From Chara braunii (Eukaryota > Streptophyta > Charophyceae > Charales > Characeae): a stretch of DNA of 37,303 bases. The position numbers were made by a program, and so were the translations under genes. Positions within the stretch are counted from its first letter, which is position 1. Every line of letters starts with the position of its first letter. Below the pieces are notes generated by a model. That model was not told where the DNA came from. It was given only the letters and a program-made list of their open reading frames with translations, and searched no databases. Below, one piece after another: positions 19,175 to 28,220 of this stretch. The stretch is taken from positions 1,176,690 through 1,213,992 of the forward strand of contig BFEA01000289.1 of the NCBI GenBank assembly GCA_003427395.1. Reading direction: 5' to 3'.

Positions 19175-19653
19175 TGAGGCGGTCAGTACAGAAAGCGAGA
19201 GAGAGATGGCAGAGTCAGAGGACATATTATGTTGAAGCCTTGAAGGGTTTGATAATTACAGGACGCAGCAGGAGTGACACATAGCTGGAGTTCCACGACA
19301 AGACCAAGATTGGTGTGGTCCATCCCACTTCGCTCACCAGCAGAGTTCCCAGATCTGTTCCCACCGAACCACCTCGCACTGGTGGAACTGCAGTGGTTTG
19401 GCAAGGACTGAGGACAGCATTCTCAAGATCAACCGCACCCGAGCAATTGACAACGAGGCAGGGGGGGGGGGGGTGCATCACTCCCCATAGTTAGACCCGA
19501 GCCGGCTTTCAAAAAAAAAAAACAAAAAAAAAACAGGATAAATAGAAAAAGACAGGGAAAATGTCATAAGCCAGGTATGGAAACTTGTGTGCAGACAAGG
19601 ACTGAGGCCACCTTCATTGGCAAGCCAGTCATAGAGGTTTTCATGCGAGTCCT
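19175..19653. other. no gene recognised; G13 and A-rich tracts
   Basis: A run of 13 G occurs at 19461-19473 and an A12CA10-type tract at 19511-19533, possibly a retroposon tail. No domain-bearing frame. Confidence 0.4.
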
Positions 19654-21297
19654 GGAACTCTCAAGGTTTTTTTTTTTTTTTTTTTTTAATTAAAACAGGT
19701 CCTTATGGTCCTGGCTCCATATCCATTCTGGGGAGCGTCAGTCAGGTTCCTTTCCACTGGCAAGTCGAGAATGAAATACATGGTGAACACCCACACGCTT
19801 CCTTCCGTCTGGCCGAAGGAACCCTGACCAGCATTGATTGCTCCTTATCAGGAGGATTGACTGTCAGCTTGCCCTACCTCTTTTCCTCTCAGAATCTATA
19901 ATGACTCTGCCAGATACTACGTATAAAGCAAGAAAAGGGGAGAGTTGTCTAGGCTGTTGAGATTATAATCTCAGNTAGTTCTTCAATGGGACCCTGTTCT
20001 TGTGTTGTGCCACTTCTTCCACACCATTCTGTTGTCCACCACTGTAGCGATCTTTCCCTGTAGAAGCCAGTCTCTTATGAATTTACGTCTCTTTGTGGCT
20101 GTCCTTTCTGGTCTGCCTTTCGTCGTCATGGATATTTCTCGCCATCTGGAACGAATCTCTGTTTCCGCCATTCTCAGCAGTAAAACCCACATTTCCTCTC
20201 TATGCAACTCTGTTCCTTCGATCGTCTTGGAGCATCTCCTCTTCCAGATTCCCAAAGCGCCAGCTTTCTGAGAAGGTGGAACCACACATCCTTGCCNCCT
20301 CTGAGATTGTTAGTGTCGTTAGATAGGAGCAGGATGTTCAGGGGGGTNGTGGCCGGGGGGGGTGATGAGAAAAGAGAGGTCCATAGGATGCGCACTTTGT
20401 TCCAGATCCATGTTGCCTCTGTGCAGTATAAGAGGCAGTGAAGTGTGTCCTCCACAGCGTTGTCCGTGCACAGTCTGCATATATCAGTGCTGTCGGGGTC
20501 TGTATATTTTCTTCTCTTGTGGAGCCACTGATTGGTTGGCAGAGAGGCGTGAGCTAAGAGCCATTGCATGCTTCGAATCCTAGCCGGTCTAATGGTTAGG
20601 AATTTAGTCCACGGGATGGTTATGGGGGTTGAGGGGTCCAGACTCAGTATGTCCCTCCATTTGCTTTTGAGTCTGCGGTCTGGGTCTGAGGTCTGCAGGC
20701 CTAGATCATAGCCGAATTTGACATCGTATTCTGCTATTGTTCTCATCTTCCCTGAGTTTCCCTGTTTCCATATCCATTCTTTCGGGTCGAATTCTAGCTC
20801 TGAGATGCAGAGATCCGGTCGGAAGATTTTCCAGGGTTTGGACTTTGACACCCTCACTTTTCTCAGTCGGAAAGTCTCCAGCATCTCGCTCTGGGGGTCG
20901 TTGTTTTGGACTTCCATTTCATTTGTGCTGTGTTTTACTACCGGGTAGGAGTAGAACTTGGATAGGTAGTGGGGTGGGTTTGTCCTAGCGACGAATCTGT
21001 ATGCTCTGGTAGGCTGGGTTTGGGAGACTGGTATGCCCCAGTCCCCGAACTTCCACGAAAATTCCTCTCTTAGGAGGGGGATCCACTGTGTTGGGATGCT
21101 ATTTTGGATCATTGTTAAGTTATCGGAGAGGGCGTGGCAGCCATTTAGTGTGGTGCGTAGTTCCTGATCCGTCGCCCATCGTCCTTGGTCTTCAACCCAG
21201 ATGTGCTTGACCTGCCACACTCCTTTTTCTACCCACGATAACCATCTTCGGCCCCTACGAGGGAACAGAGGATCTCCAACTCTCTGTCTCATACTGG
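19654..21297 (-). mobile_element. LINE 3' half, inverted, with poly(A) tail and target-site copy
   Basis: On the - strand this runs from about 21297 through the C-terminus of ORF2 and a 3' UTR to a poly(A) tail (T21 at 19667-19687 on +) and then CTTGAGAGTTCC (19665-19654). Its protein begins just where the + strand LINE ends and does not overlap it. There is no second copy of the target-site sequence at 21298. It is therefore best explained as the missing 3' part of the LINE at 15670-18666. A separate 5'-truncated insertion is the alternative. Confidence 0.75.
20174..21297 (-). pseudogene. LINE ORF2 C-terminus with zf-RVT domain
   Basis: About 370 residues on the - strand. After WLSWVEKGVWQVKHIWVED come the zinc-binding RVT C-terminal domain blocks: TIPWTKFLTIRPARIRSMQW, LPTNQWLHKRRKY and CRLCTDNAVEDTLHCLLYC, a C-X2-C-X9-C finger (the second half also reads C-X7-H-X4-C). 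Then come ATWIWNKVRILW and WFHLLRKLALWE, and the frame ends at 20174. Two ambiguous bases (20297 and 20348) fall inside it. The residues before the first Met, coded by the T run at 21298-21308, are not LINE. Confidence 0.88.
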
Positions 21298-21418
21298 AAA
21301 AAAAAAAACAGGCTATCAATTAGGCTATCAACTAGTCTATCAACTTGCCTATCAACTAGGCTATCAACTAGGCTATCAACTCACCTATCAACAAGGCTAT
21401 CAACTACGCTATCAAGTT
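21298..21418. repeat. A11 tract and 12-bp minisatellite
   Basis: A11 at 21298-21308 is followed by about nine imperfect copies of GGCTATCAACTA from 21311 to 21418. Confidence 0.9.
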
Positions 21419-21568
21419 GGCTGTGCTAAATGGGAGTCTTCAGGTTGCCCGTGGTGTGTCGTAGGTTAGACCTAGGCCAGGGCCAGGCCATNGTTGGCTG
21501 TGCTAAATGGGAGTCTTCAGGTTGCCCGTGGTGTGTCGTAGGTTAGACCTAGGCCAGGGCCAGGCCAT
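21416..21568. repeat. 76-bp duplication flanking a single N
   Basis: GTTGGCTGTGCTAAATGGGA and the next 56 bases occur at 21416-21491 and, identically, at 21493-21568, with one N at 21492 between them. The arrangement suggests an unmerged contig overlap rather than biology. Confidence 0.9.
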
Positions 21569-22180
21569 TAGACACTGGCTGCGATACCTAGAAGTGTATG
21601 CTAAAGAATTTGTGCTGCCCCAAACAGGCTCGAAACGAAATGGCACTGGCCCAAACGGGAAAGGCTGGACGGTGCCCGCCACCACTATCAAAGGACCTCT
21701 ACAACAGACCGTTGGTCGCGCGCATTCCAAGCTCTGCAATGACCACTCCACCGACCGGTCCATCTCACGAGGGCGACCACACTCTTCCCCTCGACCTCTT
21801 CTGCCCCTGTAAACCCCGCTTGCCCTCAACAACATTTCCCGAAATGGTGATCCCGTTACGTGGCAAAACCCAAGCGGGATAAGCGCAGCCTCCTGGCTGC
21901 AAACTGGGAGTAGCCGGGTCTAGTTTGGCGGACACTCCGAACCCCCTCATGAAGGCCTGCGGCGGTATGCTCATACCTAGCTCCCGAAGTACATGTACAA
22001 CGGGCTTGTGCAACTCTGCTTCAACCAGGGCTGAGCAGGAACCGGGTGCCTGCAACCACTGTCTGGTCAGGTCACCCTGCCATGATGGTGATGGGTGATG
22101 GTCCCAGGTGTTTAAACACTAGGGTGAGACAGGGGAGGTACAGGTGTGCCAGGGAAAATTGATGCGAGGAAGGGTGCAGG

Positions 22181-22184
<4 letters not shown>
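21569..22184. other. no gene recognised; possible retroposon body
   Basis: Sequence ending in an A27 run at 22185-22211. No domain and no clear Pol III boxes found (GGCTCGAAACG near 21629 is only B-box-like). Confidence 0.3.

Positions 22185-22211
<27 letters not shown>
22185..22211. repeat. A27 tract
   Basis: Probable poly(A) tail of a + strand retroposon, 150 bases upstream of exon B. Confidence 0.8.
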
Positions 22212-22214
<3 letters not shown>

Positions 22215-22364
22215 ACATAAGACTATGACCTTTTTTCCCCCTAAAGAAAGGCCACTTGCTCCCAAGTGGGAAATGCAGGTAGCTCCACAGAAAAATATGA
22301 CGTGGTTTGTTGATAGTGCTGGCTGTTGTTAAATTGTGTGTTCGTCTGATTTGGACTGTATCAG

Positions 22365-22536
22365 AAACATTTCTCTGTTACCTGTAAGATGGCGTATAGT
22401 TGGACTCGACAGCCTGCCTCCCAGCCTTTTGTTGTCGGATGCTCAAGGCAAGCTAGAGTTTGGCTCTGAAGTCTCCGTATCGGTTCATTTTCATGCTCAA
22501 CAACCAGCCGTTATAAATAGCACCTTGGCACTGGAG
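22365..22536 (+). CDS. exon of a HYDIN-like ciliary protein (exon B)
   Basis: This 172-bp exon lies between the acceptor ACTGTATCAG|AAACAT and the donor CTGGAG|GTAACT, a good consensus. Its first base completes the codon left open by exon A (AG + A, Arg). The protein then runs on as NISLLPVRWRIVGLDSLPPS, QGKLEFGSEVSVSVHFHAQQ, then PAVINSTLALEV. This is the characteristic HYDIN repeat: L-P-V-x-W-x-I-x-G-L-x-x-L, then G-x-L-x-x-x-S-E-x-x-V-x-V-x-F-x-A-x-x-P, ending L-x-L-E-V. It ends in phase 0. The next exon is not found in the remaining 14.8 kb, so the following intron is at least that long or the gene is broken. Function would be in the axonemal central pair of swimming cells. Confidence 0.72.
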
Positions 22537-22571
22537 GTAACTCCCTTCCTCATCAACTATCCCCTCTGCAG

Positions 22572-22645
<74 letters not shown>

Positions 22646-23369
22646 GGAAAAGGACTCCCTCCACACCCAAGAAACTCAAAGAGAACTGGTCGCACATCCA
22701 AGGTAGCTTGTTTGCAGCCTGTTGGCTGTGGCTTTCCCGTTTCATTTTTTCATTTATGTCACAGACTGCAAACTGGTCATCGGTCGTGTACCGTTCGTTG
22801 GAGGAGGGAGTGGTGGTCGGGAGGGAGAAACAATGGGTGGAAGGGGTAGAAAAAAGTGGAGGTTGGTGGGTTCCGGGAAAACTGGCGTGGACATCGCTCC
22901 ACGTTTTTGTCAGTGGAGCTGCATGAGTGGTAGCTAAGGCAGGTGGCTCTGATGCGGGGCGATTTCGGAGTTTTTTACTTTTTGTGTGTAGTTGATGAGC
23001 TCTCCTCTTCTGTCCTCCTACGAAAAGCAAACCCGGCCCCCCCATGATGTTTCCCACAGGCCCAGGAGAGTGCCTGCGTGATACTCGCAACGATAGGCAC
23101 ACAGAGATCAAAACAGTGCAAGTGAGACTTCAAAAAGCAAACTGACGAAGGCACATTAGAACAGTCACAGTACCATGGCATCCAAGAACCCGGGGCAGAA
23201 AAACGTGCCAAACCATTCTACCCGAAACCTGCGGGGACACCTCAGGACCAAGTACCAGGGAACCCAAAAAGGAGTCAACCGAGACCAAGCTGAAGTACCG
23301 AACAGAATAGGTACCGGAGCAAGTGGACAAGAAATGTCTAAAACATTCATATTCAGATACCTGAAAGGC
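22537..23369. other. start of the following intron; TC microsatellite
   Basis: (TC)n runs from 22575 to 22643, only 38 bases after the exon B donor. It could act as a pyrimidine tract but is more simply intronic repeat. Nothing else recognised up to the LTR at 23370. Confidence 0.5.
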
Positions 23370-23497
23370 TGAAACGGTATTCAGCTGTTAGCAGTAACGA
23401 ATGCAGATCCCAGGGCTCGATCCCTAGCCCTTACCTTACCTGTGTACAGTACCTGTGTTGACCCCTAGAGTTGAACCCGTGACCTGTGTATTCGCAG

Positions 23498-23560
23498 TAG
23501 TTGGTAGGCTGTCGTAAGTCCGTAGGTTGTAGGGGTTCGATCTGTAAACCTGTCGGGTAG
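23498..23560 (+). promoter_or_regulatory. tRNA-like (Pol III box) sequence inside the LTR
   Basis: GCAGTAGTTGGTAGGCTGT can form a tRNA-like D arm (GCAG/CTGT stem, GG in the loop), and GGGGTTCGATCTG about 24 bases later is B-box-like (GTTCGA core). The same pair is in the 3' LTR near 31557-31610. No complete cloverleaf forms, so it may be chance or a fossil tRNA-derived piece. Confidence 0.3.
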
Positions 23561-23920
23561 ATGTCTTAGCGAGTTCTAGAAGTCGTAGCTGTAGCTGTTC
23601 TGAGAGGTCAAGGTCGTAGCTGCTGCAGTCCTGAAAGGTCAAGGTCGTAGCTGCTACAGTATTCCAAAGGCCAAGCCCACAGATTTCCGGAAGGTCCGGA
23701 AGTGGCCTTTCGAAGGTTTCTCACGTTTAGACAGAGGCAAGTGGGCAAGTGGTGAGCCCAACTGCGGTACGTCGGCAGTGCGACTGCATCGAGTTGGCAG
23801 TGCAAACCCATGCAGTCAGCAGTACCGGTCCCAGTCAGTCACAGTCCAGTCAAGCAAGTACCGTGTGGGACTGTATGCACCAGGGGCATGGGAAAGGGGC
23901 CGACCAACGAGTTACAGAAG

Positions 23921-23927
23921 TATAAAT
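23921..23927 (+). promoter_or_regulatory. TATA box of the element 3 LTR
   Basis: TATAAAT in an AAGTATAAATCAAGAGG context, about 550 bases into the LTR. The same box is kept in the 3' LTR at 32038-32044. Transcription would start some 25-35 bases downstream, defining the U3/R boundary. Inferred from position and motif only. Confidence 0.6.
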
Positions 23928-24361
23928 CAAGAGGCAGCGCCCAGCCCTTCATTCATTCCTGCGTAAGCCATGCGGAAGCGCTGCTTGAGCGACTTGTCCA
24001 AGGTGGTCTGCAGAGTGCCCGAAGACGAAGTGGGCTGAAGGGATAGTTAGTCATAGCTAGTGAGGGACAGCGGCCATAGCCGCCATAGTTGATAGACGAG
24101 TGTGTTAGTAGTGTGTGTGTGTGTGTGTGTGGGATATCCAGGGTGATCCGGAGTTGAGTGAGTGCGAACAGTGGTGTTGAACAGAGAGGCGAGAGTTGGG
24201 ATTTACAGGTGCGGATGCGCCATAGCCTGTTAAAGCGAGCTTGTATCTGAACTGTGTTTTCAACTTCCATATCTCTGAGCTTTGAGTGGGCGCTGTGCGC
24301 CAGTGTGACTCGCCATCTGTTTGCATGAGTGCGGAGTGGAAAGAAAGTGAGTCTGATTGCA

Positions 24362-24379
24362 TTGGTATTGGAGCAGGTA
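24362..24379 (+). other. primer binding site (initiator tRNA-Met type)
   Basis: TTGGTATTGGAGCAGGT follows the 5' LTR at once. It matches TGGTATCAGAGCCAGGT, the complement of the 3' end of initiator tRNA-Met used by most plant LTR elements, except for CA to TG and one missing base. Confidence 0.8.
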
Positions 24380-24486
24380 CCCGCTATCTCACGCGCTGTC
24401 ATTGCCCGCGGTATGCTGGAACTGGGCGCCATAGCTGAAGTGCGCCATCACCGAAGAGGAAGGTGTTGCGTACCTGCAAAGAAGAC

Positions 24487-24493
<7 letters not shown>

Positions 24494-24562
<69 letters not shown>

Positions 24563-24563
24563 N

Positions 24564-24627
<64 letters not shown>
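24494..24627. repeat. AG microsatellite with one N
   Basis: About 130 bases of (AG)n with an ambiguous base at 24563. The true length is uncertain. Confidence 0.95.
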
Positions 24628-24629
<2 letters not shown>

Positions 24630-24910
24630 CGATACAAGATTGGTTGTGCGGTCCAAGAGAGAAGAGGGCGGCCATAGCCGCGGAGCTCGGACACGGAGAA
24701 AGGAGGCAAGAAGATGAACGAGAGAGAAGGAGGGAGCGACTGAGAAGTGGGAAGAAGCCGTAGCTGAGGAAGAGGAAGGAGGGACGAAGAAGAAGAGGGA
24801 AAGACATAGCTGGGGTGAAAGAAGAGTAAGGCGAGGAAGGAGAAAGAAAGGAGGAAGACGAAGAAGGGCGGTGAGGAAGAAGAAGGCGGCAGCCATAGCC
24901 AAGTTGAAGG

Positions 24911-25079
24911 TTGACCGAGGTGTTGACCGAGGGGTTGACCGAAGCTGGTTGGGCGTTGACCAAGGCGTTGACTGGAGGTTTGACCAGAGTTGACCAAGGC
25001 GTTGACCGTAGGTTTGACAAGTGTTGACCAAGGCATTGACCAAGGCGTTGACCAGGGCTGTTGACCACGATTTTGACCA
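24911..25079 (+). repeat. array of 14 TTGAC motifs
   Basis: TTGACC or TTGAC occurs 14 times in 169 bases in a loose 12-16 bp period (for example AGGCGTTGACCAAGGCGTTGAC). TTGAC[C/T] is the W-box core bound by WRKY factors in plants. Here it may be regulatory or simply a minisatellite. Confidence 0.8.
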
Positions 25080-25670
25080 AGCTAGAGCTGGTATATTCTC
25101 GCCAAGCCCTTAGCCTATCCCCTCGCCCTATGGATGTGCACTCACCCTATGGTACTTGCTGAGTCTGTCTGTCTCTTCTTTCTGCATTGAGTCTCTTCTG
25201 TCCAGGTGATAGGAACTCCGTGTATGAGGGATAGAGCCTTGTTGACCAAACCCCTACGGGCTTAGTAGGGCTAAAGGCCGTGTTTGACGACTCGACTGTC
25301 CCGGAGGACACGAACCCTCCCAAGGACCGGTACTGACCGGCGGGCTGCTCGGTGTGGCACGATAGGCCCAAAATCCGAGTTGTGGGCTGCACAACAGGTT
25401 GTCTAAGTCTTGAGAGGACTTGCTGATCGCGTCGTCCTGTCTGCGACGTTAAATAATTCCTGAGGGGTTAAGGGGGATCTCCTTAAATGCCTCCTGATCA
25501 GCAACAAGTCATGTAGTGACGGCCATAGTTTAGGTCCAAGCTAGAGACCCTAGTTGACAGGATCCTGCTTGGATTCTGTGGTCCTTAGATTGAGTCTAGG
25601 TTTAGTCAGTTAGGTGTTGAGGTCTAAGTGGTGAGGTTTGGAACTGTTGTCCGGTTGTGCACTTATCACC

Positions 25671-26120
25671 ATGGTTGACACTCGCACTGGGAAGAGCACC
25701 GTGCCCTATAGTAAGGCCCAAGAGGAGCAAACCGCCGCCATCCTCAGAGAGAGAAAAGAGAAGAAGGAGCTCCTTAGACAGGCAAAGATGAAGATAATAG
25801 CGGAGGAGCAGGCGGCGAAGAAGAAAAAGTTGGAGGAAGAGATGAAAAGGTTGCAGCAAGAAGAGGAGGAGAGAATAAGGGCTGAGGTAGAGGAAGAGGT
25901 TGAAGAAGAGGAGGAGCAGCCGAAAGAAGAGCCCCTCAGACAAAGAAGATTGGGGGAAGGAGCAGAGAGCAATGGCACGAAAGAAGACTACCCATGGGTG
26001 GAAAGGAGGATAAGTGAGTGGGTGGTTAATTTATCTCTGGGAGAAGATGAGGAGGCAATGTTGTATATACCTCAGGAGGAGAAGGAAGCAGGAATTAAGG
26101 AGATACGAGGCAACGAGTGA
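25671..26120 (+). pseudogene. gag N-terminal coiled coil (element 3)
   Basis: The ATG at 25671 (ATCACCATGGTTGAC) is the likely Gag start. MVDTRTGKSTVPYSK is followed by about 80 residues dominated by E, K, R and Q with regular hydrophobics (a predicted coiled coil, about residues 20-90), then acidic sequence. The frame is lost near 26100 by an indel, and the protein continues one frame over. Such coiled-coil starts are found in some Ty3 Gag proteins. The role in particle assembly is inference. Confidence 0.7.
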
Positions 26121-27336
26121 TCCCCTAGAACGCCAGGCCATAGAGACTGAGAAGAGGTTGGATTGGAAGTTGTGTCTGGCAAGGAAGAAGAAGAGGAGGA
26201 CGGAGGAAGCCAACGGGATGGCTAGAAAAGTGGAAAGCTTACAGACGCATAGACAAGCAGTAGAGGCCCAGCCTAACATCCAGGCTAAGTTAGACAAGAT
26301 CCTTGGGAGCATCAAGCTCCTAGGCAGAGCCTGGACCGAGCACCATCAGTCTGTTAAGGGCCAAGACATGGCCCTCCACTCCATCCGGTCTGGTTTCAAG
26401 GACTTCGCGCGGGATGTAATGACACATGTTGGGACAAAAGTTAGGAAGCTAAAGGACCGCGCAGAGAAATTCTGCGCAGGCGCCAAAGTAGTGGCCGCTG
26501 TAGAGGCCGAAGCGCATCCCCGCAAAGAGTCTGTCAAGCTCAAGTTTCCTGACTCGTATGGCGGGAAAAAGGACGAGAACTTTGATAACTGGGAGACCAA
26601 TATCAACACGTACGTGTACTTGCAACACATTGCGCCCGAGGAACAAGTCCTCGTGGCCTTCCACGCACTACGAGACGAAGCGACCAGTTTTGTTAGGTCC
26701 CTCGCGCGAGCAGCCGATTGTGAACACAATATGGTTGCATACGCCAAGCTCACCCCTCTTCTCAAATTTCTCAATCTCCTGAGAGAGAGGTTCGTTGACG
26801 TCACGCGAGGCGTCCGGGCCTCTGACAAACTGCAGACAATCCACTCAAGACAGTGGAAGAGTGCGAGGGCACTCAAAGTAGTTATGGATGATCTGGTAGC
26901 CATCCCAGACCACGGGGTCATTGAGACCCAGTTAGTTAGCTTATTTTATCGTGCCATGCTAGAGCCCTTACGAGGGCATTTCTTTGAAAAGACCCAATAG
27001 GCCACCACCACATATGATGCGTTGAGTAGAGAGGTGGTCCTGTTCAAAGCCAAATCCATGCTAGTTTCCACTTTTTAGCACAAGGATTTAGATAAGGGAA
27101 AGAATTGGAAAGGTCGGACCATCTCATGACATGTCAGGGCTAAGGATCACCTGATCCTTACTTTAGACGAGGGTGGTACTGACGAAGTCCCCTATAGCCA
27201 GATAGAGTGAGGGCTGGAGGAGGAAGACAATAGTGTGGGCCAGGGGAGGACTTACGTTGTTGTCGCGGCTGGAGGGAGGCCACAAGGTAGAGGAGGAGGC
27301 CAGGGGCAAGGGGGTCGGGCCATTCAGGCTGTGTAG
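26095..27336 (+). pseudogene. gag capsid region (element 3)
   Basis: After the frameshift: ATSDPLERQAIETEKRLDWK, a helical spacer, then the capsid-like core VKLKFPDSYGGKKDENFDNW, ETNINTYVYLQHIAPEEQVL, MDDLVAIPDHGVIETQLVSL and FYRAMLEPLRGHFFEK. Stops follow at 26998 (TAG), 27076 (TAG), 27127 (TGA), 27208 (TGA) and 27334 (TAG), within a Gly/Arg/Gln-rich tail (GGRPQGRGGGQGQGGR) expected of the nucleocapsid. The W-x-x-x-I-x-x-Y core and F-H-A-L are typical of Ty3 capsids. Confidence 0.85.
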
Positions 27337-27761
27337 AGTAAAACCTGCTTAGGCTGGGTACCGGGCGCAGAGGGGGTTGGCGGCCAAAGGAACCGCCAAG
27401 AGGGAGGTAGGGGTCAAGGTCCCCCGCCGAATCGTTCAAGGCCCAATCGATCACCACAGTGCAGAGGTGGAGGATCACCTCAAAGGAGAGGAGGTTGGCA
27501 CCCAGGTTGGCCACAAGGCCGGCCTTGGGAGGATTTGGGTTTGGACCAAAGAGTGTGGCAACAACGGATGGAGCAGAGGCCGTGCATCTATTGCGGTGAC
27601 CCTGCCCACATCATTAAATATTGTCCAAAGTACAGGGAAGCCCGATTTGCTGCCCAGGGGTCAAAAGGCAGCCGCCGGTAGGGGTTGCAACTGCCCTTAC
27701 CATTAGGCCATGTGGGGAAGTGTGCGCGCACCACTAGGAAACTCCCACACCACATGAGCCT
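27337..27761 (+). pseudogene. nucleocapsid with CCHC zinc knuckle (element 3)
   Basis: The codons from 27583 to 27624 read C-I-Y-C-G-D-P-A-H-I-I-K-Y-C, a perfect CX2CX4HX4C knuckle in the frame of the capsid region. It is followed by PKYREARFAAQGS and a stop. The protease frame that follows is different, so one more indel lies between 27660 and 27760. Confidence 0.85.
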
Positions 27762-28220
27762 ATGGCAGAGGTTGCAAGCCAGTGCCTAATTAGTTGTCCA
27801 GAGACTGCTTGTGTTAGAGTCTCTCTAGGCACTTCCCTCACAGGTCTGGCTGAGGAATTGAAAGAGAGGATGTCGGCCTGCGCCAAAATGAAGAAGAAGA
27901 GTAAAGGACAGTTGATGTTAGTAGATTTGGAAGTTTTTAGAAGCCGAGTAGAGGCCCTTATAGACACAGGGGCTACCCGTAGTTATATTAGCCACAGGGC
28001 GCTGAAGAAGCTGAGGCTAGGTTTGAAAGTCCAGAAGTTGGAAGAACCCATAGTTAGTATCCTCGCAGACAACCGCACGATGTGTGTTGAGGATTATGTA
28101 GAGGGAGTCCAGACATATTTGCGCTTAGAGAAAGATGGCAACGTGGAGAAAATTCTTCACTCTCTGACTCTCCTCGTAGAGGACAACCTCCCTTTTGACA
28201 TAGTCCTAGGTATGGACTGA
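27762..28220 (+). pseudogene. aspartic protease (element 3)
   Basis: VDLEVFRSRVEALIDTGATR carries the catalytic D-T-G-A. SYISHRALKKLRLGLK and a LPFDIVLGMD block follow. The TGA at 28218-28220 stands where the family has Trp (L-G-M-D-W), a TGG to TGA change. The same frame continues into RT. Catalytic residues are intact. Confidence 0.9.

Larger units (their letters stand above)
14841..22364 (+). other. 7,524-bp intron between the two HYDIN-like exons
   Basis: Bounded by GTGCAG at 14841 and ...CTGTATCAG at 22364. It contains both halves of a LINE, several tandem duplications, A-rich tails and minisatellites, and no other recognisable host exon. The phase-2 break on the left is completed by one base on the right. 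The intron call depends on the two exons belonging together. Confidence 0.6.
23370..24361 (+). repeat. 5' LTR of element 3 (992 bp)
   Basis: It begins TGAAACGGTATTCA and ends GTCTGATTGCA, the usual TG...CA ends. It matches 31434-32469 along its whole length. It has two copies of a 31-bp unit (GGTCAAGGTCGTAGCTGCTA and on) where the 3' LTR has three, one copy of a 22-bp unit where the 3' LTR has two, and a longer GT run (24111-24131). Confidence 0.93.
24380..25670 (+). other. element 3 leader between PBS and gag
   Basis: A long untranslated leader of about 1.3 kb holding an AG microsatellite, a TTGAC array and a stretch without recognisable content (25081-25670). Frames rich in RE or LS are microsatellite artefacts. 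Confidence 0.6.

Noticed and set aside
21230-21310. Splice-acceptor-like T11CCAG on the - strand ahead of the LINE C-terminus
   Set aside because: It coincides with an A/T homopolymer at the LINE break and there is no upstream exon on that strand.
24329-25080. Long RE-rich (+) and SL-rich (-) open frames around the AG microsatellite
   Set aside because: Dinucleotide repeats are open in several frames. The region is the untranslated leader of element 3.
25602-25978. Leu- and Ser-rich - strand frames opposite the gag start
   Set aside because: Shadows of the Glu/Lys-rich coiled coil on the + strand, with no domain.
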